64,000 nt of DNA from Hyalella azteca (GCF_000764305.2 NW_025945881.1:372001-436000); one strand, 5' to 3'; positions 39,030 to 51,824 are shown, counted from the stretch's first letter. Notes: generated by a model from the sequence alone, not told the origin. Translations and numbers: made by a program.

Positions 39030-39880
39030 TTACTACACTCAATAGTTTACGTATAATTTAAGTTATTTAAGTTAAAAGTTATGTTCCCGGAGAGTGACAT
39101 ACGGCGGTTGAGGGCTAATGGTGGGTGTTGAAACTGCCTACACGCTCTTTATGATGGCTTTCAGCCTAATAATTTATCTAATGGCTTAAGAAACACTCAT
39201 AAAATTCAGTTCTAGAATATCATTGGAGCTTAAATCGATTGAAATCACTACCTGAACAGTGAACAACATCCACAAAAATATACTATAGGAACCATACAAA
39301 GGAACGATTTTACATTTGGAAAATGAGTTGTTCACCGCTAGTTCAAACGAAATTCGTCCGCATTTGTGAACTTCGGTGACGCGGCAAATTTTTTGTGCAA
39401 CTGCCCTCGCAGATTGCTAGCCCAGATGATTGTATAAGTGTATAGGCTGCATTTACTGAAAGAGTCAAGTAAGTAGGTACGGCTAGCGCCGTGTAAGAGG
39501 ATAAAGGCAGATGAGATGATAAATATGGAACTTGAAGTGCAAGGGAAACGTCTTGGCCTTCCAGGCTGAAGTTCCAGCTCTTAAGCCGGAACCCAATGAA
39601 AATTTACAGGAGTAAATTTTTTCTGATTTGGAGTACCAGAAGCTGAGGCGACTCTAAATTTAGTTAGGGAAGTCGTCATTCATTGCGGCCAGAGCTACCA
39701 AATGGTAAACGAAATGATAGGTCGTGAACTTTAACCCGAATAAGCCGAGATTCGAGAGTGAAAAACGTGATTGATTTCGTTTTTGCCGTCAGATAAATTA
39801 TTATTTTGGAAACGTTACATTATTTTAGGGACGTTTTAAAATTAATGTTTTAGTTCCTAGAGAAGACGTCGTGCGGGACT
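39030..39880. other. Intergenic, nothing recognised
   Basis: AT-rich sequence with no open frames of note. Confidence 0.45.
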
Positions 39881-39883
39881 CAC

Positions 39884-39980
39884 CCACTTTCGCCGCCATA
39901 TCCTGCCGTATTCGAGAGTGCACTTATTCCTGAACTCTTGGACGCCACAATTCCTCAAGGCTTCATTGCATGGGCTGCGC
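39884..39980 (-). CDS. Candidate Cys-rich internal exon, gene unknown
   Basis: Bounded by acceptor CAATTAACAG and donor TGG|GTGAGT, it is open in only one frame: 32 codons with three cysteines, 'CNEALRNCGVQEFRNKC', followed by the basic 'GRIWRRKW'. It is richer in GC than the sequence around it. I cannot name the family, and no partner exons were found with confidence. Confidence 0.4.
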
Positions 39981-40790
39981 CTGTTAATTGATAAATGAAG
40001 TCGCAATTATTAAAAAACATTTGTTCACTTACATATTTCTAGATGCATCAGGTTTGCATGATGGAGCCCATTTCTTGATAATAATCAATGCCAATGATTC
40101 GTGATCTCTCAAGCTCATTACCTACATCAAATTTCATGGTAATTGAATGATTTGATAGCAGCTATTCAATTCTGTACACTTATAAGAAGACAAATTCCCC
40201 ATAAGCTGTTAATTTCATCGCCTCGTTGTCTTTGTTTTAGAGGTTCATGACCGGAGAGAAGGTTTTGAGAACATTAATAACCACTAGTATGGACTTCTAC
40301 TGCTGAAGTCTAAATCTAGAGTAATGGTCAAATACAACAAATTATTATTACGATTGGACATTTCATGTCTGTCAACAAAAAAAATAATTTCGAAACCATG
40401 TTTATCTTAATTTGAGATATATACGCCAGCGCCGAAGATGCAGCAATACTTTTTGATCTTTATTCCTTAGTTTCTTGTCTACGAGCTAATAATGGCTTCG
40501 GCATCATCCGTTGGCCATTGTGTATTCTCCGAACTCAGTCCGAAGAGCTCAGATAATAAACATAATTCGAGTGTCGTTGCGGGTGTAGGATCTCATTTTT
40601 CAATTCCACTAATGTTCTTGACATTCGTTTAGTCGTTGCAAGCGCACATTTTAGTTAGTCTTTATTCAGTACTGTTTACTGAAAATTGCTCTAAAGAAGT
40701 AGGCAAGTTCGGTTGAAAAGAACATTTTGTGTTATTCGTGGCTTGAGACTGAGGCGAAGGCCTGGGTGCCCGAACCATGGTTGAGCTAGT

Positions 40791-40825
40791 CATGGTTGAA
40801 CTAGTAGATATATAGTTCAACCATG
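40791..40825. repeat. Perfect 13-bp hairpin
   Basis: CATGGTTGAACTA and TAGTTCAACCATG are separated by nine bases. A further half copy, 'ccatggttgagctagt', precedes it. Confidence 0.8.
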
Positions 40826-41549
40826 GCCCGAACTGTTTGGTAAGGATTTATTAATTGGAAATTTGAATGCTTATTTTGAATTATTGTAAAGTTGAATCAC
40901 TAGTTCTTCATTCTTGTTGTACATTTGTTCTTTTATTTTGTTTTCAGAAACCGTTTGCGGTATGGTTAATAAATGTGGATAAACGTAAATGTTTATCATC
41001 CTGCGACGCGTCATATCGAACGTTATGGGTTACTGGAAAAGAAAGGTGACCGCCAAATTAATGCTACGGTAGAGGTCATCTTTAGTCGTATTAACTCACA
41101 ATAATGTTGATTCTTCTGAACTTGAAATAAAAACAGGTGTTGTTGGTTACCAATTCAATACATCAGATCAAGAGATGGTGAAGAATGACATTTGGCCACG
41201 AAGATTAAGAGTTCACTAAGCGGATCAATCAATGATCAGAGTTAGTGGTATTCGTACGGAGGTTTAAAGTTAGAGTCGTCAGTTTGTCATCAACTTGTTA
41301 TCCTGCGGAGTAAATAAATAACATTTATTAGTGCGAATTATTTGAAAATAAATGAGTCTGGTTATTGCAAGCTCCAGGCTGAGGTATACCGAGCTTAGCT
41401 GTCTTCTTATTTCAATATAGTTTTTAGTCCCGTGAACTGATTTTAATGTTACAGACAACAGATACGTCAATTATCATAAATTTCGCATAATATCAATAAT
41501 TAATAAGAAATAGATGGTAGCATGGGTGGTAGGCTTAGTTGGTTGCCTC

Positions 41550-41745
41550 AACCGCTTCTAGAGTGGCATTCACTGCCTCTAGAATGGCCTTCAATGCCTC
41601 GAGAGTGGCATTCACTGCCTCTAGAATGGCTTTCAATGCCTCGAGAGTGGCATTCACTGCCGCTAGAATGGCCTTCAATGCCTCGAGAGCGGCCTTCGCA
41701 CCGCCTCGAGAGTGGCCTTCACTTCTAGAGTGGCCTTCACCGCCT
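41550..41745. repeat. 21-bp minisatellite
   Basis: Units such as 'gcctcgagagtggcattcact' and 'gcctctagaatggccttcaat' alternate about nine times. The long plus frames over it (from 41522 and 41539) arise because 21 is a multiple of three; I see no further evidence of a gene. Confidence 0.9.
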
Positions 41746-42027
41746 CCTCCATATCCATTTATACCGCCAGTCCCTCAGGAGCTCATTTCTCCTGCTGCCT
41801 CTTTGAAGGAGTTCTCATTTTTCTGCCTTGGAACTCGAGAGATCCTGTCACCTGCTATCCAGGCCAGGTTTAAGGTTAAGGAGCTCCACAAATCTGCCTT
41901 TCTTTGTCTTTTAGCATCCGGGAAATCTTCGCACTTATTTTCTACTCAGCTCTCTGTTGACAATCACGAAGTTTCGCCCATTAATTTCACATGTTTTAAA
42001 GATCGCGTAAATTATGATTGTGACCTG

Positions 42028-42196
42028 GGCCCGTTGTACCAAAATAGTCACGAGTTTGTAATAGAATAATCACGAGCCGTCAGCCAATCATTGACGGCTT
42101 CTTAATTCAAACTCACCAATCACGGATGAGAAATCATAAGTTACGTGTACTTAGGCCGCTGGACGTGTAATTAAACGAATTTTGAAAGCACTACCC
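42028..42196 (+). mobile_element. Diverged MITE-A relative
   Basis: 'cagccaatcattgacggctt' and 'ctcaccaatcacggatgagaaat' follow the MITE-A interior; the ends 'gggcccgttgtaccaaaa' and 'ttttgaaagcactaccc' are decayed terminal repeats. Confidence 0.65.
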
Positions 42197-42199
42197 GAT

Positions 42200-45100
42200 T
42201 TCATGTTTTGTTGCTCTCATGGTGACACTTTCAAAAATAAAACAACAATATTCAACAACAACAAAGTTATTGCTAATAAACCGTTCTTCAACAATGAGAA
42301 TTTTCGGGACAGGAGTAATTGTCACAACAGATAACTGACAAGCTCTGCCTATACAACAATGAATGATACCATGCACAGCTATGAGCCTTCAATTTTACTG
42401 ATGCCAAATGCAAGATTTCGTCGAGTTTGGCCCAATATGTTTCAACCGAGTAAAGTATTTTGGTAACCAGCACCAAAAGCAGTCAACCAGCGCTCATTGA
42501 GTTATTGTCCTTGATACACTGGGAACTTGAACTTACGTGCAAATTTGGAAATATTATAAAATGTAAAGGATTCTATATAAGTCAATTTACATCGCTTAGC
42601 TAAAAGATTCTGTGACTATCTGAAATCCACGTTCAAATTAGCGTAAGTCAGGTTAAGCAATGTCTAGAATTATTGTATCCATGAGTCACAGTCTGCGAAA
42701 CACGTAACTTTAACGTAAGGCAACAACGAATTTCTCTCTTGCCGTATCTAAACAAAGTTTCCTGAAAAGTGTCTCAACCTAGAGCTAGTGACATCGTCAG
42801 TAAATTCAAAGTATTTTATTACAACAAACTGGTGGTCGAACAGCTCCTGAGCTTCTCCTACCAATCAAAAGTTGCTTGCTCCAACTTCCCAGAAAAATAC
42901 AAGACACGTGAAAAACCCCCGACGCCGCCGAGCTACAGTGGGACCGTCTCTGTAGATGAAAGTGTACACAAAAAATAGAAATAAAAAAGAAAGAAAAAAG
43001 GAAAAGAAAGAAACTTCAGGTGTTGGGGTGAGTTTTTTTACAACGCGTTAGGTAATCGAAAATTTATCCGGGATATTGGATTGGACGCCTCGGCGATCCT
43101 GGAGTTGGATTTGAGGTTGGTGGAATTCCAGAAGTAAAACTATGTTTGATTAAAGGGAAATAATTGTTATAGGATAATTTATTGCTCAGCTTATTTGAAT
43201 GAATATTTCACGATACATTTATTTTCAGTGCCTCAAACTGAGATTTTTTCATCAACGTGAGTTCAATTCTATCACAAGTTATTGAACGAATATAATGAAA
43301 AAATTTGTTAAAACTGATTAAAATGTTTCCCATTGAGAGACCAACCGTGTTCTGGGCGTTAAGATATCTAATTAAAATACAAGGTTCATTAAGTATCAGA
43401 AGGAGGCGCTTTAATTATTCGACTCGTTACTTGATCTGCCTTCTTTATTTTGAGATGGAGGGTCAGCCTGGCAACGAACTGCAGCTACAAAATGGCTCTA
43501 ATGAGCTCTTAAATCGGAATTAATGACCTGTGGTTCATTTTAGCCCTGCAGGCTGCTTGATGGAGATGAGACGATGTCTTCCTTTTCTAGACTCCGATCT
43601 ACATCGTGATTACCGAGCCTCCTTTGACCCTGGGTCTTGGATCCTTAGTTGATAGCAGGAGTGTGAATGCTGGTATAGAAAGTTTAAAATAAAAGTTATT
43701 TTAAATTAAAATAAGATAAGAAAGAACAATACTATACTCTTTGTTAACTTAAATGTGGAAATCCAATATTTTAGCAAATAATCTTATGAATCTTGTGTAA
43801 ATTTTAACACTATGTTTTAGAAAATATAACTCGTTCGCAATATATCTTCAATAGAAATTTATAATTATTTATTTTTATAACGTATTGGAAATTAATGTTT
43901 AATGTGTTCAAGAAATTTGTTTTACGAAGCCTAAAAGTTGTGGGCCGACTAATTTTTATCCGTGTAATCTTGGTATTATATTTTTGATATCTTTACCAGG
44001 AAAACTTGAAATTTTTTAATAAATTAAAATACGACTCGTAAACTTTGGTCTACAAAGTACGCACTTGATGTTCGTATAAAAATTCTTAACCTTTTAATTC
44101 TCTATTTATTTTTGTATAAGGTAAGTATAAAAAAGGCGTCTCAAGAACCGGCGGTTGAGGAGCATGAAAGTGCGGTGGCAAAAATCACCTGAACAATTTT
44201 AAAGGCCAAAACTTGACTCGTTTCGTGTCACTTTACCGAGACGTCCAGGCCTTTTGGACAGAACTTTAGCCGCGTTCAAGTTTATTTCATTTGGACTTCG
44301 CTTCCTAGAAGTTTTCACGTCATTCTTAACGTCTAACTCGGCCCTAACAGATCAACACTAAACATTTCTTGTGAAATTCAACTTTCATGTTCTGGTAAAA
44401 TTTATGATTCCGTTGCACACAACACTCGCCTCGAATAGATTCAATTTCTTCTGCAATTTTCTGTGGGGAAACCCCCGCGAGAAATTGCTGCGTAGAAGTT
44501 ATGTTTGAATTTGAAAATATTTTAAAAAGTGTTTGTGAGCATGATCAATAGTCCAGTGATGACTTACAAGAAATTTTAATACTATAAAACGACACAAAAT
44601 TATATACATTTATACCAAATATTTCGGTAGACCAAGTAATTTAAAGTTATAGTTTTACTGATTGCCTTATCATTCAAGCCATTAAATGAGATTATGATAT
44701 TCATAATCACATTTTCAATGGGTTGGTATAAAAATATATAGTTATAATAAAAATAAAGTAGAATACTTGCACACATTTTCTTTGATTTTTGCATGTAATG
44801 TTTTGCTGTCCTTGAACACCGCTGTAATAGGAGTAATTTGTGTCATGCAATGATAATTATTCAGCTATAATATTGCCTGTTCCATATATGACATCTTTAA
44901 CTTTTATGAAGGAAAGCACGTTGGTTTGTTAAGAAATTTCTCTTTAATGTGGCTATAATAATTCTAGATTTGAATTTTGCAATCAAAAAGTATTTTAAAA
45001 AATGTGACTTAATTTGGAATTGTCTGCGTTTGAAGTGCCGGACGTTAAATTTAGAATACTTAGTGAACGGTGAAGCGCCATAATTGAAAATATGCGTAAT

Positions 45101-45440
45101 GCCGTCAATAAAACTCGTTATTTACACTTTTTAATCACCTATGTTGTTTCTTGGTTGTAAAATTTTCTTTTTGTTTCTATTCATTGAAATTTGATTATTG
45201 TTGTTTTCAATTCAAAGTACTGTTGATTCCCATGTCGCTCCATATATACGAGACTCAGGAATTTCTCTAAAGGAGGATCGGAACGACTCTACAATTGACG
45301 TCACAGACGGTGACAAGTTAGCGCTAGTTTCTTACGCCCGAACAATCTGCCTCTAACTAGTCTTGCCGCTCCTGTATTTTGAGAAGCCTGTTGTGTTCCC
45401 AAACTTCTGTTTTCGGCACTGGGGACGAGCTATAAACGTG
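42200..45440. other. Mostly non-coding, with weak coding-like islands
   Basis: Three GC-richer islands stay open on the plus strand: 42769-42978 (ending 'PPTPPSYSGTVSVDES'), 43540-43650 after the acceptor-like 'ttttagccctgcag' (ending 'HRDYRASFDPGSWILS'), and 45216-45356 (ending 'DVTDGDKLALVSYARTICL'). Each could be a terminal exon, but none shows homology I recognise. Confidence 0.25.
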
Positions 45441-45446
45441 GGTGTA

Positions 45447-45485
45447 TGAGTCCGATATTTGACGACGAGAAAGGTGTCTATGAAA
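45447..45485. repeat. Single monomer of the 34-bp satellite found at 53.8 kb
   Basis: 'gagtccgatatttgacgacg' then 'agaaaggtgtctatga' is identical to units at 53856-53890. Confidence 0.8.
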
Positions 45486-45824
45486 TAGACCTTTATTTGT
45501 TTTAAATGTCTCTTATTATAACCCTAACACTGTTTAGTTCTGAAAACATTGGTCTTGTGATCCTCGAAGAACTGTCACACCACACTATTGCATCGCCGTG
45601 AGAAGTGGCGATGCCACACCATACATCGTTACTTTAGCTGTGTGAAGTGGTGATGCCACAGCACACATCGTTACTTTAGCTGTGTGTAGTGGTGATGCCA
45701 CACCACACATAGTTACTTTAGCTGTGTGTATAGTGGTGATGCCACACCACACATCGTTACTTTAGCTGTGTGAAGTGGTGATGCCACACCACACATTGTT
45801 ATATACTTTAGCTGTGTGAAGTGG
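45486..45824. repeat. Unique stretch plus 42-bp minisatellite, block 1
   Basis: A 105-base leader ('atagacctttatttg' ...) is followed by about five 42-bp units ('gaagtggtgatgccacac', 'acatcgttactttagctgtg'). The block repeats after the adapter at 45825. Confidence 0.9.
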
Positions 45825-45862
45825 CTGTCTCTTATACACATCTAGATGTGTATAAGAGACAG
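45825..45862. other. Nextera mate-pair junction adapter (synthetic contamination)
   Basis: CTGTCTCTTATACACATCT followed at once by AGATGTGTATAAGAGACAG: two Tn5 mosaic ends head to head, the exact circularisation junction of a Nextera mate-pair library. It is library sequence, not genome. Confidence 0.97.
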
Positions 45863-45891
45863 ACTCCGCACCAAACAATATAAGGTTATCT

Positions 45892-46200
45892 ATAGACCTT
45901 TATTTGTTTTAAATGTCTCTTATTATAACCCTAACACTGTTTAGTTCTGAAAACATTGGTCTTGTGATCCTCGAAGAACTGTCACATCACACCATTGCAT
46001 ACGCTGTGAGAAGTGCTGGTGCCACACCACACATCGTTACTTTAGCTGTGTGAAGTGGTGATGCCACACCACACATCGTTACTTTAGCTCTGTGAAGTGC
46101 TGATGCCACACCACACATCGTTACTTTAGCTGTGTGAAGTGCTGATGCCACACCACACATCGTTACTTTAGCTGTGTGAAGTGGTGATGCCACACACGGT
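45892..46200. repeat. Minisatellite block 2, copy of block 1
   Basis: Repeats the leader of block 1 nearly base for base, then about five 42-bp units. Because it lies just across the adapter, it may be the same locus assembled twice. Confidence 0.85.
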
Positions 46201-46402
46201 CCGGCTGATGACCAGGCTAGTCTGGCTGATGTCTCGGTCCTGCTGAAGTCTCGGTCCGGCTGATGTCTCGGTCCGGCTGATGTCTCGGTCCGTCTGATGA
46301 CCAGGCTAGTCTCGCTGATGTCTCGGTCCTGCTGAAGTCTCGGTTCGGCTGATGTCTCGGTCCGGCTGATGACCAGGCTAGTCTGGCTGATGTCTCGGTC
46401 AC
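46200..46402. repeat. 17-bp minisatellite with a higher-order unit
   Basis: 'ggctgatgtctcggtcc' and variants, interrupted by 'tgatgaccaggctagtct' about every 85 bases. Open minus frames over it are repeat artefacts. Confidence 0.9.
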
Positions 46403-47265
46403 CGCCGTTTCTGCATTTCAAAGACGCAGGACGAATTCTATCATCAGAGATACCTAAGCAATAATGGTAATAATCATTATAGATAATCATTACTTTGGTA
46501 ACGATGCAACCCAGGCTCTCAGAGGACGTCCTACAATGCTCTGTAACAGTCTCGTCTGTTGGTAGACAAGATTTTATGATATAAATTAAATGAAAGTGTT
46601 TGTAACGAACAGTTTACAATACAAAAAGCAATTAAAATTCTGAACAAGTACTGTAACTCGATCGTCAATAGTGGAAGAATTCTATGAAAGAAAACTTCAT
46701 TTAGATGATCGTATACCAGCTCAAACTGAGAGAAGTGTGTCGCGATCACACACCTCAAGACCAGCAGTGCGACCGGGGTGAACTAATAGGCAAATTGACC
46801 AATTGTTAGGCTACTACAACTGGTTGGATCAGGAGTAGTCTAGTCGTATAAAAACGAACTATAGTCTAGTCATATAAGTCGTATAAAAACGACACTGATG
46901 CGTTCCTTCACTGGTACGCCTTTTGCTGAATCAAATTCGGTCAGGATAAATCACGCTAAGGGAAAAAGTGTATCACTATTTGGACAAAGTCTCATTAATT
47001 TCTCTCAGTGAGTATGACATTGATGTCGTTCTGGAACTAGTCAAAGTTCTAGGAATTCTACAGCTACGGCAAGCAACGTAGACAATCTTGGGCAACGTAT
47101 CGGATGTATTTCTCTTCCACTATATAGTCTAACCCCAGGCTTTAGAGTTTCATATTTCCTAACGCACAACTTTGTTAACAAGGAACCTTTAAAACGATGC
47201 TGTCTTCAATGAGTAAGAACCGAAAAACTTCGTGAAATTCGAATCTCTTGAAAGCCGAGAGGCTC
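46403..47265. other. Intergenic, nothing recognised
   Basis: No ORF or repeat with support. Confidence 0.45.
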
Positions 47266-47269
47266 TTTT

Positions 47270-47830
47270 GTTGGTCTCACGTGCGAGAAACTTTCAATTG
47301 TCCATTCTCGAATCTCAATTTCGAGCTAGAGTTAATTATTTGAAGAGAAAACCCCTTTGAGAAAATGAAATTAATGTAGCAATGTAAACTTCAGTAACTA
47401 TTTCGAATTTTAGTGGCAGTAAGTTTAATAATTAAAGTTTAAGTGGTTTAAATTGATTTCCTGTGCGTTTCTTTTAATTGAAAGACTTTCAACTAATGTG
47501 AATGACGTTGTGAGTGAATGACCCATCCCAGAACCATTTGACCTTTGTACCAATGTCAATTATAATAGTAATTATCACAAGAAGTCGGGTGTTCTTTGAG
47601 TATAAAATGGATGGTAGCCCATAACTAATATAGTTCGCATTGTAAACAAAAGAGAGTACTTACGTAGGATCATCTTGTTAAACGTGATATGTCATTAATT
47701 GCTCCGACCTTCCAAAAATCTAAATGTATACTCACACAGAAGAAAAGAGTTTGTTATTTATTTTCTAAAAAAATTAATTGATAAAGGGGTGGAGGCTGAG
47801 TGGATTACTCACAACATCAATTCACATGCA
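47270..47830. repeat. Segmental repeat, copy 1 (second copy 57040-57574)
   Basis: Long matching text includes 'caattgtccattctcgaatc', 'aatttcgagctagagttaat', 'gaaaacccctttgagaaaat', and near the end 'gtggattactcacaa'. Non-coding in both copies. Confidence 0.9.
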
Positions 47831-48058
47831 GTTACAGCAAAAATTAACTAAACTCAATTTACATAGGGTGTGGTCGCGTAATGGAAAAAAAACGCACTAG
47901 TTCGAAAACACCAAGTCTTTATGAGCTACTTTTTCCGAGTCAACATCAATGTCGTCCGCCTCTCGGTGGAAGCTGTAGTTCTGCAGGCGCTCTACAACAT
48001 GAATCGGTCATATGGTCCATATAGTGACACACATACTGCACATATACAATCTCTTTTT

Positions 48059-48209
48059 AGCGCGTTTTCTCATTTATGGAAAAAATGCACTATTGCGCTC
48101 GCTATGTCCGTCTGTCTGTCTGTCCGTCCGTCCGTGACCTCAAATTTTCGTTGACGAGAAAATGCGCTCTCTGTCACTCACTGCAGCGAGTACCGAGTTA
48201 TATATTTTT
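48059..48209 (-). mobile_element. MITE-B copy
   Basis: Starts 'agcgcgttttctcatttatgg'-like, includes 'gtctgtctgtctgtccgtcc' and ends 'cactgcagcgagtaccgag'. Confidence 0.75.
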
Positions 48210-48979
48210 CGCCTGGGCCAAACTGTGTCAGGGGGACCCACTCAGGGGCAAAAACTGCATCGTAACTTGGACTCACTCTCACCCTGTTCTCAGAGCGACG
48301 TGGTTTTAAGCGAAGTTGTGTTCTAACAAAGTTGTATTTTAAGAGAAAAATATTTTCGCGGCTTTGAGCGAGATCTCTGAGCGCGATCTCTGTCCTCGCC
48401 ATGAATATTTTAGCTTTCTTCAAACGTTTGAGTTACGGTCGCCCAACACAGTTAAAATATCCTAAAAATACTTCTAAAGCCCTCGACCGACGTTTCAAAA
48501 TGGATGTGATACGCTTGACTCCAACTTCACAAAGAGCTCGTGGAAGCGATGTTTAAAGATATAGAAACGGTCCGTTTATATAGGATACGCGTGATATCAA
48601 ATAAAGATTCCATGTTGTCCAATTGAGGATGAATAAAAAGTATCAATATAAGTGACTAAATATATAGACGCGTAGTTCTCCAGGTTCCGATTCAGACTTG
48701 CAATTGAACGCGGTCAAAATTCCTTTGGAGGAATTTGGAAGATTATACATGAGAAATTCTGAGAAACTTAATTACAAAAAATATAATTGGTGTAAAAAAT
48801 TGAAGCAAGAAAAGGCATCAGTTATTAAAGATCTTGATAAATATTAATAAATTATATTATTGCTTGCTTATAAGACGTGTTGCAAATCCAAATTGGTTCA
48901 AACGACAAATACAGATCCTATAGATAGCTATCACAACCATAATGCACAAAGACGCCGTCGAGATTTTGATCGACGAGCT

Positions 48980-49315
48980 AACTTTCTTGAAAATGAAAGT
49001 AAGGAAGGGACGTAACCGTGTAGAAGAGCGAGGAGATCGTGAAACTCTTGTTAATTATACATGAATAATTTGTACATGTAGCTGCTGAAAATGAGTATAT
49101 GGATAGCAATGCTGCAGGGGCTACCTCTTCACTAAATACATCATTAAGTGTGTCATTAATAAAATTATCTGATTGTGTTAACCATGAGCAGCCGCTCACT
49201 ATTGCTTTTTCTGCTCTACCAAGATTCGTTATAACAGCGACTTGACTGTTGAATAACGTCGTCAACGACACAATTTCACGACAATCTGACGAGCAGTTAA
49301 ATGATGTTTTATATC
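48980..49315 (-). CDS. Unrecognised ORF with cysteines and glycosylation sites
   Basis: The open minus frame runs from about 49315 to 48978. It reads as ectodomain-like sequence: 'FNCSSDCREIVSL', 'NDTLND', 'CTNYSC'. No signal peptide, membrane span or splice partner is clear. It may be a relic of a retroelement surface protein or a lone exon; I cannot decide. Confidence 0.2.
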
Positions 49316-49924
49316 TTTTCTCTCAGGATTAATTTCTCTGGGTTAAGTCGAAGAACCTTTCTTTCAATGAGAATTTATGTAAAATAATAGTACTATTTTT
49401 TCTACATTCTCATGTCAAAAAAATTATCTTCAATATCGATTATCAGGCGTTAGAAATAATGACGCAGTTTTAGTAGATATGAATGTTTCTATGAATATTT
49501 TTTATCAAATGAATCACTGTAAAATTGTCGGATTAGCCTGACTTTTCACCGCTTTTGTCAGACATTAAAATTAGTTTGAGATTTCAACTCTACGACTTAC
49601 GCCATCAGGATTTACACAAGATATGAAACTTTTAAAATATTAAAACTATATCAGTACAATTAAGTACTAACCGATGAAAGAAAAGCGTGAAATGCAGCCT
49701 CGAAAACTAAAAAATTCGCTCAAAGTCTTCGATGACATTCTTTTTAAACTTTAGTTTCATCAAAATAGCTTATTTAAAATAAGATAAACTCATATGTGAA
49801 GTTCATTTCCGTAACGTTAAATAATCTGGATTTATGCAAACATGAACAAGCGTTCCATAACGTTCTAAAAAACTCAGCTATTAAAGATGGCCGTAGCTTT
49901 TAATTTTTCAAGAAGAAAAGTAGG

Positions 49925-50100
49925 AGCCACTCTTTTTATCTCTTCGTAGACGAACAATTTTGTATATCTAATAGGGTGAAATAATGAGCGAACGTTTTGC
50001 TGTATTGGAAGCAGCGATTACACCACAAAAGACACCTGGTTTAATGATTCACATTAATTTCAAAACTTTAGTTTCGAAATTTTAAATTATGTGTTTTTTT
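49925..50100. repeat. Segmental repeat (second copy 58100-58245)
   Basis: 'gaacgttttgctgtattgga', 'agcagcgattacaccacaaa' and 'aaaactttagtttcga' occur in the same order in both places. Confidence 0.9.
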
Positions 50101-50194
50101 TTTATATATTCTAACGTTTTTTTTTGTTGCTTATATTGTTAATTTATTTCTGTGTTCGCATTGCGCCAGGTGGAATATGTAGTTTAGAAACGCT

Positions 50195-50975
50195 GTGATT
50201 GAAGTGGAATTTTTAAGACTTCGTGTTCGGATCTGCATGTCAAAACAAAGCAATAATTCATGCAGTCACTGCTCTGTTTGGAAAGAATTGATTTCCTCGA
50301 GTAAGATAATTCTGATATTGAATCATGGAGGTTTTTACAGGAATCTCCAATTTCGGAACAACTCAACCAACATTCATACAATACATGCAGCCACTGCGTA
50401 GTTGGGAAGTGAATGAATTCCTCGAGTTAGATGAAAATTTATGTTGAATCATGAGAGTTATTACTGGAAATGAAATTCTGAAACGACAGAGCTGACACCT
50501 ATGAAAATTGGATAATCTTATTTCGAAATGGCGTGAATGACATCAGTGCCCTTAATGCAGTCACTGCGCAGTTATAAAGTGAACGAATTCCTTGAGTTAA
50601 ATGATATTCGGTGTTGAATCATGGTAGTTATAAATGGAAACCCCAATTTCGATTCAACTGAATCAACATCTATATATATATATATATGCAATTCATGCAG
50701 CAACCACGCAAGCAAAATATGAATGAATTCTTGGTTTAAGTTGACATCTGGTATTGAATCGAAGAAGTCATTGGTGGGAAATACAATTCAGACGCGACTG
50801 AACTAACATCTGAATTCATGCTGCCCCTGCGCATTTGACAAGTGAATGACTTTTTTGAGTCAGGTGATATAAATAGTGCAGAATCTTGGAAGTTATTTAA
50901 CGGACAACCAAATTTCGGAACAGGTAAAAGAACATCAATAAAATTTAAGCGGCCTTTTCCTTCCAATAGCAAAAA
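50195..50975. repeat. Diverged satellite, ~130-bp monomers
   Basis: About six drifting units share 'aattcatgcagtcactgcgc', 'gaattcctcgagttagatga', 'tgttgaatcatgg.agttat' and 'aatttcggaac'. The same family recurs at 62560-63060. Confidence 0.75.
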
Positions 50976-51489
50976 ATACTTTCTTAATTTATAATTATTT
51001 GTTTGTATCTATTCTTAATAATAGTACTAGCGCTATTTAGATTTGAAATTAAAGCCATATTGAAGGTTACAAATCAACTAGAAACAAGTAAAAACGCTTC
51101 TGCAATTGAATCACCGGAATTCACAGTAACAGGGTCACAGCAAGGGGAATTCACAGAAAAATTAAACTTATACAGACATGCGTATTAGAGATTGCGATCA
51201 ATAGAAGCTCATGACATATTTTTGCACATAAATAAGAAATATTTGTGCCAAGAGTAAATTATACACAATGATTATTCTTTACCATTGTTCGAGGTATCGA
51301 ATTTTGAAAACAGAATTTTTTAATTTTTCGAGAGAGAGCCTTTGCAATGCAGTTTCTTGAACCAGACGCTGTGACAATGTATTATAGTTGCATTCGTCAT
51401 CGTATTTTATCTAATTTGACCGAAACCTAGAGCTCTATATGGTAGGGAGATTTAGTTTGCTCATGAAAAATTTCGTGAAGGGTGTCCTT

Positions 51490-51824
51490 TTATATGTGAC
51501 TGTTGCCAATCTCGTTTGCATACAAATTTCGGGTTTCTTCCCACGAGTTCATTATAACGTACCCGTCGCTTCCCACGGGATACAAATTTTTAGTGTTCTC
51601 GTATTCTTGTTCATGTTTGGACTCTGGGTAAAGTCTGTTCACATTGCAGTGATTCACAGGGAACGGACTTAAAGTTTGAGTTATTTTGGTCGCTGGTGCA
51701 GAGCTGGCGTCAACATAAGGCTGGAAGTCCCGGTTGATGATCTCGCGGCGGGTGAGAGCTTCCCTAAAGCCATCCCTTGAATCAGCAACGGCGTCCATCG
51801 AGCGGATGTTAGCACCACCGTTTC
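51490..51824 (-). CDS. Paralog A exon 3: cytoplasmic tail
   Basis: Acceptor TTTATTCCAG; 110 codons and TAA. It carries all the tail tyrosine motifs and is closely conserved in paralog B up to 'ENTKNLYP', where B meets an N. Confidence 0.85.

Noticed and set aside
41539..42069. 176-codon plus ORF over the 41.6-kb repeat
   Set aside because: Its first 65 codons are a 21-bp minisatellite that cannot create stops. The remainder has no domain, splice or composition support.
45987..46490. 167-codon minus ORF
   Set aside because: Made of the 42-bp and 17-bp repeats; no unique coding sequence.
51439..51672. 77-codon plus ORF with hydrophobic stretches
   Set aside because: Antisense shadow of paralog A exon 3, which has paralog and splice support.
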